Of a stretch of 64,000 bases of DNA, positions 63,418 through 64,000 are shown piece by piece. A model generated the notes under the pieces. It worked only from the letters and a program-made list of their open reading frames with translations. It was not told where the DNA came from and ran no database searches. Position 1 is the stretch's first letter. Each line of letters opens with the position of its first letter. Made by a program: the position numbers and the translations under genes. This DNA comes from JAWPMT01 sp965215825 (GTDB lineage: Bacteria > Bacteroidota > Bacteroidia > Cytophagales > Cyclobacteriaceae), in the NCBI GenBank assembly GCA_965215825.1, contig CBDCEM010000002.1:1488001-1552000 (forward strand), given 5' to 3'.

Positions 63418-64000
63418 ATGGGAAACGCCCTCAAAAGAATTGACATCATCGCTGGAGCAAGGCCAAACTTCATAAAAATTGCACCAATTATTCGGGCTCT
63501 TCATGACAATGCAAGTGAAACGTTTTCGATCCGTCTAGTCCATACAGGGCAACATTTTGATCGAAACATGAGCGGGAGTTTCTTTGACGAGTTAAATATC
63601 CCTGAACCGGATTTTAATCTTGGCGGCGGCGGCGGAACGCAGGCAGAACAAACGGGAAAGATCATGATTGCCTATGAGAAATTGCTCATGAAGGAGCCTT
63701 GCGACCTGTGTATTGTTGTTGGGGATGTGACCAGTACGTTAGCCTGTTCGATTGTCGCAAAGAAGCAAAAGATAAAAGTGGCGCATGTCGAGGGTGGTAT
63801 TCGATCGGACGACATGGGTATGCCGGAGGAGATCAATCGGATAGTTACAGACAGTATTACAGACTATTTCTTTACAACGACACCTACTGCGGGTCGAAAT
63901 TTGATGGATTCTGGTGTTGACGAGAATAGCATTTTTTGGGTAGGAAATACCATGATCGATACCCTGAATTTTCAGAGAGAGAGATTCAGAGCTCCTACCA
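63418..64000 (+). CDS. wecB: UDP-N-acetylglucosamine 2-epimerase (non-hydrolysing), truncated by window end
   Basis: It starts at ATG 63418 (MGNALKRIDIIAGARPNF) and stays open for 194 codons to the window edge. IIAGARPNFIKIAPIIRAL, HTGQHFDRNMSGSFFDELNI, VVGDVTSTLACSIVAKK, HVEGGIRSDDMGMPEEINR and VGNTMIDTL are diagnostic of WecB, which interconverts UDP-GlcNAc and UDP-ManNAc. Family length is about 370 residues, so roughly half is missing. Together with the dehydrogenase at 29665 it could give UDP-ManNAcA. A TAATATTG element near 63388 may be its promoter. Confidence 0.92.
   Translation, partial: MGNALKRIDIIAGARPNFIKIAPIIRALHDNASETFSIRLVHTGQHFDRNMSGSFFDELNIPEPDFNLGGGGGTQAEQTGKIMIAYEKLLMKEPCDLCIVVGDVTSTLACSIVAKKQKIKVAHVEGGIRSDDMGMPEEINRIVTDSITDYFFTTTPTAGRNLMDSGVDENSIFWVGNTMIDTLNFQRERFRAPT

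Noticed and set aside
1..64000. CRISPR arrays, tRNA or rRNA genes
   Set aside because: I saw no regularly spaced identical repeats with unique spacers, and no cloverleaf or rRNA-like sequence. The repeats present are REP palindromes and degenerate intergenic repeats.

Overview
The window looks like a chromosomal segment of a marine-type Bacteroidota, probably order Cytophagales. This rests on several signs: TAnnTTTG-type -7 promoter elements close to start codons instead of Shine-Dalgarno sites, type IX secretion C-terminal sorting domains, a carboxypeptidase-regulatory-like domain protein, REP-associated tyrosine transposases of the Bacteroidota kind, many Cys-lipobox lipoproteins, and an AT-rich coding style. 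The species is not identified.

Layout. (1) 1-3.1 kb is a decaying array of REP-associated tyrosine transposases (RAYTs): one truncated copy, one intact copy, one pseudogene and two 3' fragments. Paired palindromes flank them, one palindrome set is an orphan, and a ParE-type toxin-antitoxin pair sits in the middle. (2) 3.2-17.1 kb is mostly housekeeping and envelope genes: lipoproteins, an M19 dipeptidase, a methyltransferase, an ArsR regulator with a YjjG-type nucleotidase, pruA, a WG-repeat protein, a beta-barrel-like protein, a dienelactone hydrolase lipoprotein and a DUF3089 hydrolase. Repeat-rich spacers lie at 8.9-9.4 and 11.0-11.3 kb. (3) 17.2-23.8 kb is a minus-strand operon for cytochrome c maturation (ccmB-C-D-E-F) followed by a DUF2520 protein, a UbiA prenyltransferase and purN. 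Its CcmE has a CxxxY motif in place of the usual heme-binding histidine. (4) 23.9 kb to the right edge is one very large polysaccharide locus that continues past the window.

The polysaccharide locus is the notable system. It makes nucleotide sugars (UDP-GlcA, UDP-GalA, UDP-xylose, a UDP-HexNAc uronate, dTDP-6-deoxyhexose intermediates and UDP-ManNAc). It carries a complete sulfate-activation module, cysC-cysD-cysN-cysQ, with no sulfate-reduction genes, which makes PAPS and recycles PAP. It encodes Wza- and Wzc/GumC-like export proteins, a Wzx flippase, an O-antigen-ligase/Wzy-type polymerase, two GT4 glycosyltransferases, an AsnB-type amidotransferase and four P-loop sulfotransferases. It also holds three tandem secreted formylglycine-type sulfatases with C-terminal CBM6 domains, and a heparinase II/III-fold protein without a signal peptide. 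A reverse-strand aminotransferase/HAD/ATP-grasp cassette is embedded in it.

Read together, the locus appears to build and export a sulfated, uronate-rich polymer resembling a glycosaminoglycan, and to encode enzymes for extracellular sulfate trimming or turnover of the same or a related polymer. The gene families are direct reads from sequence. The polymer structure and the make-then-trim logic are inference.
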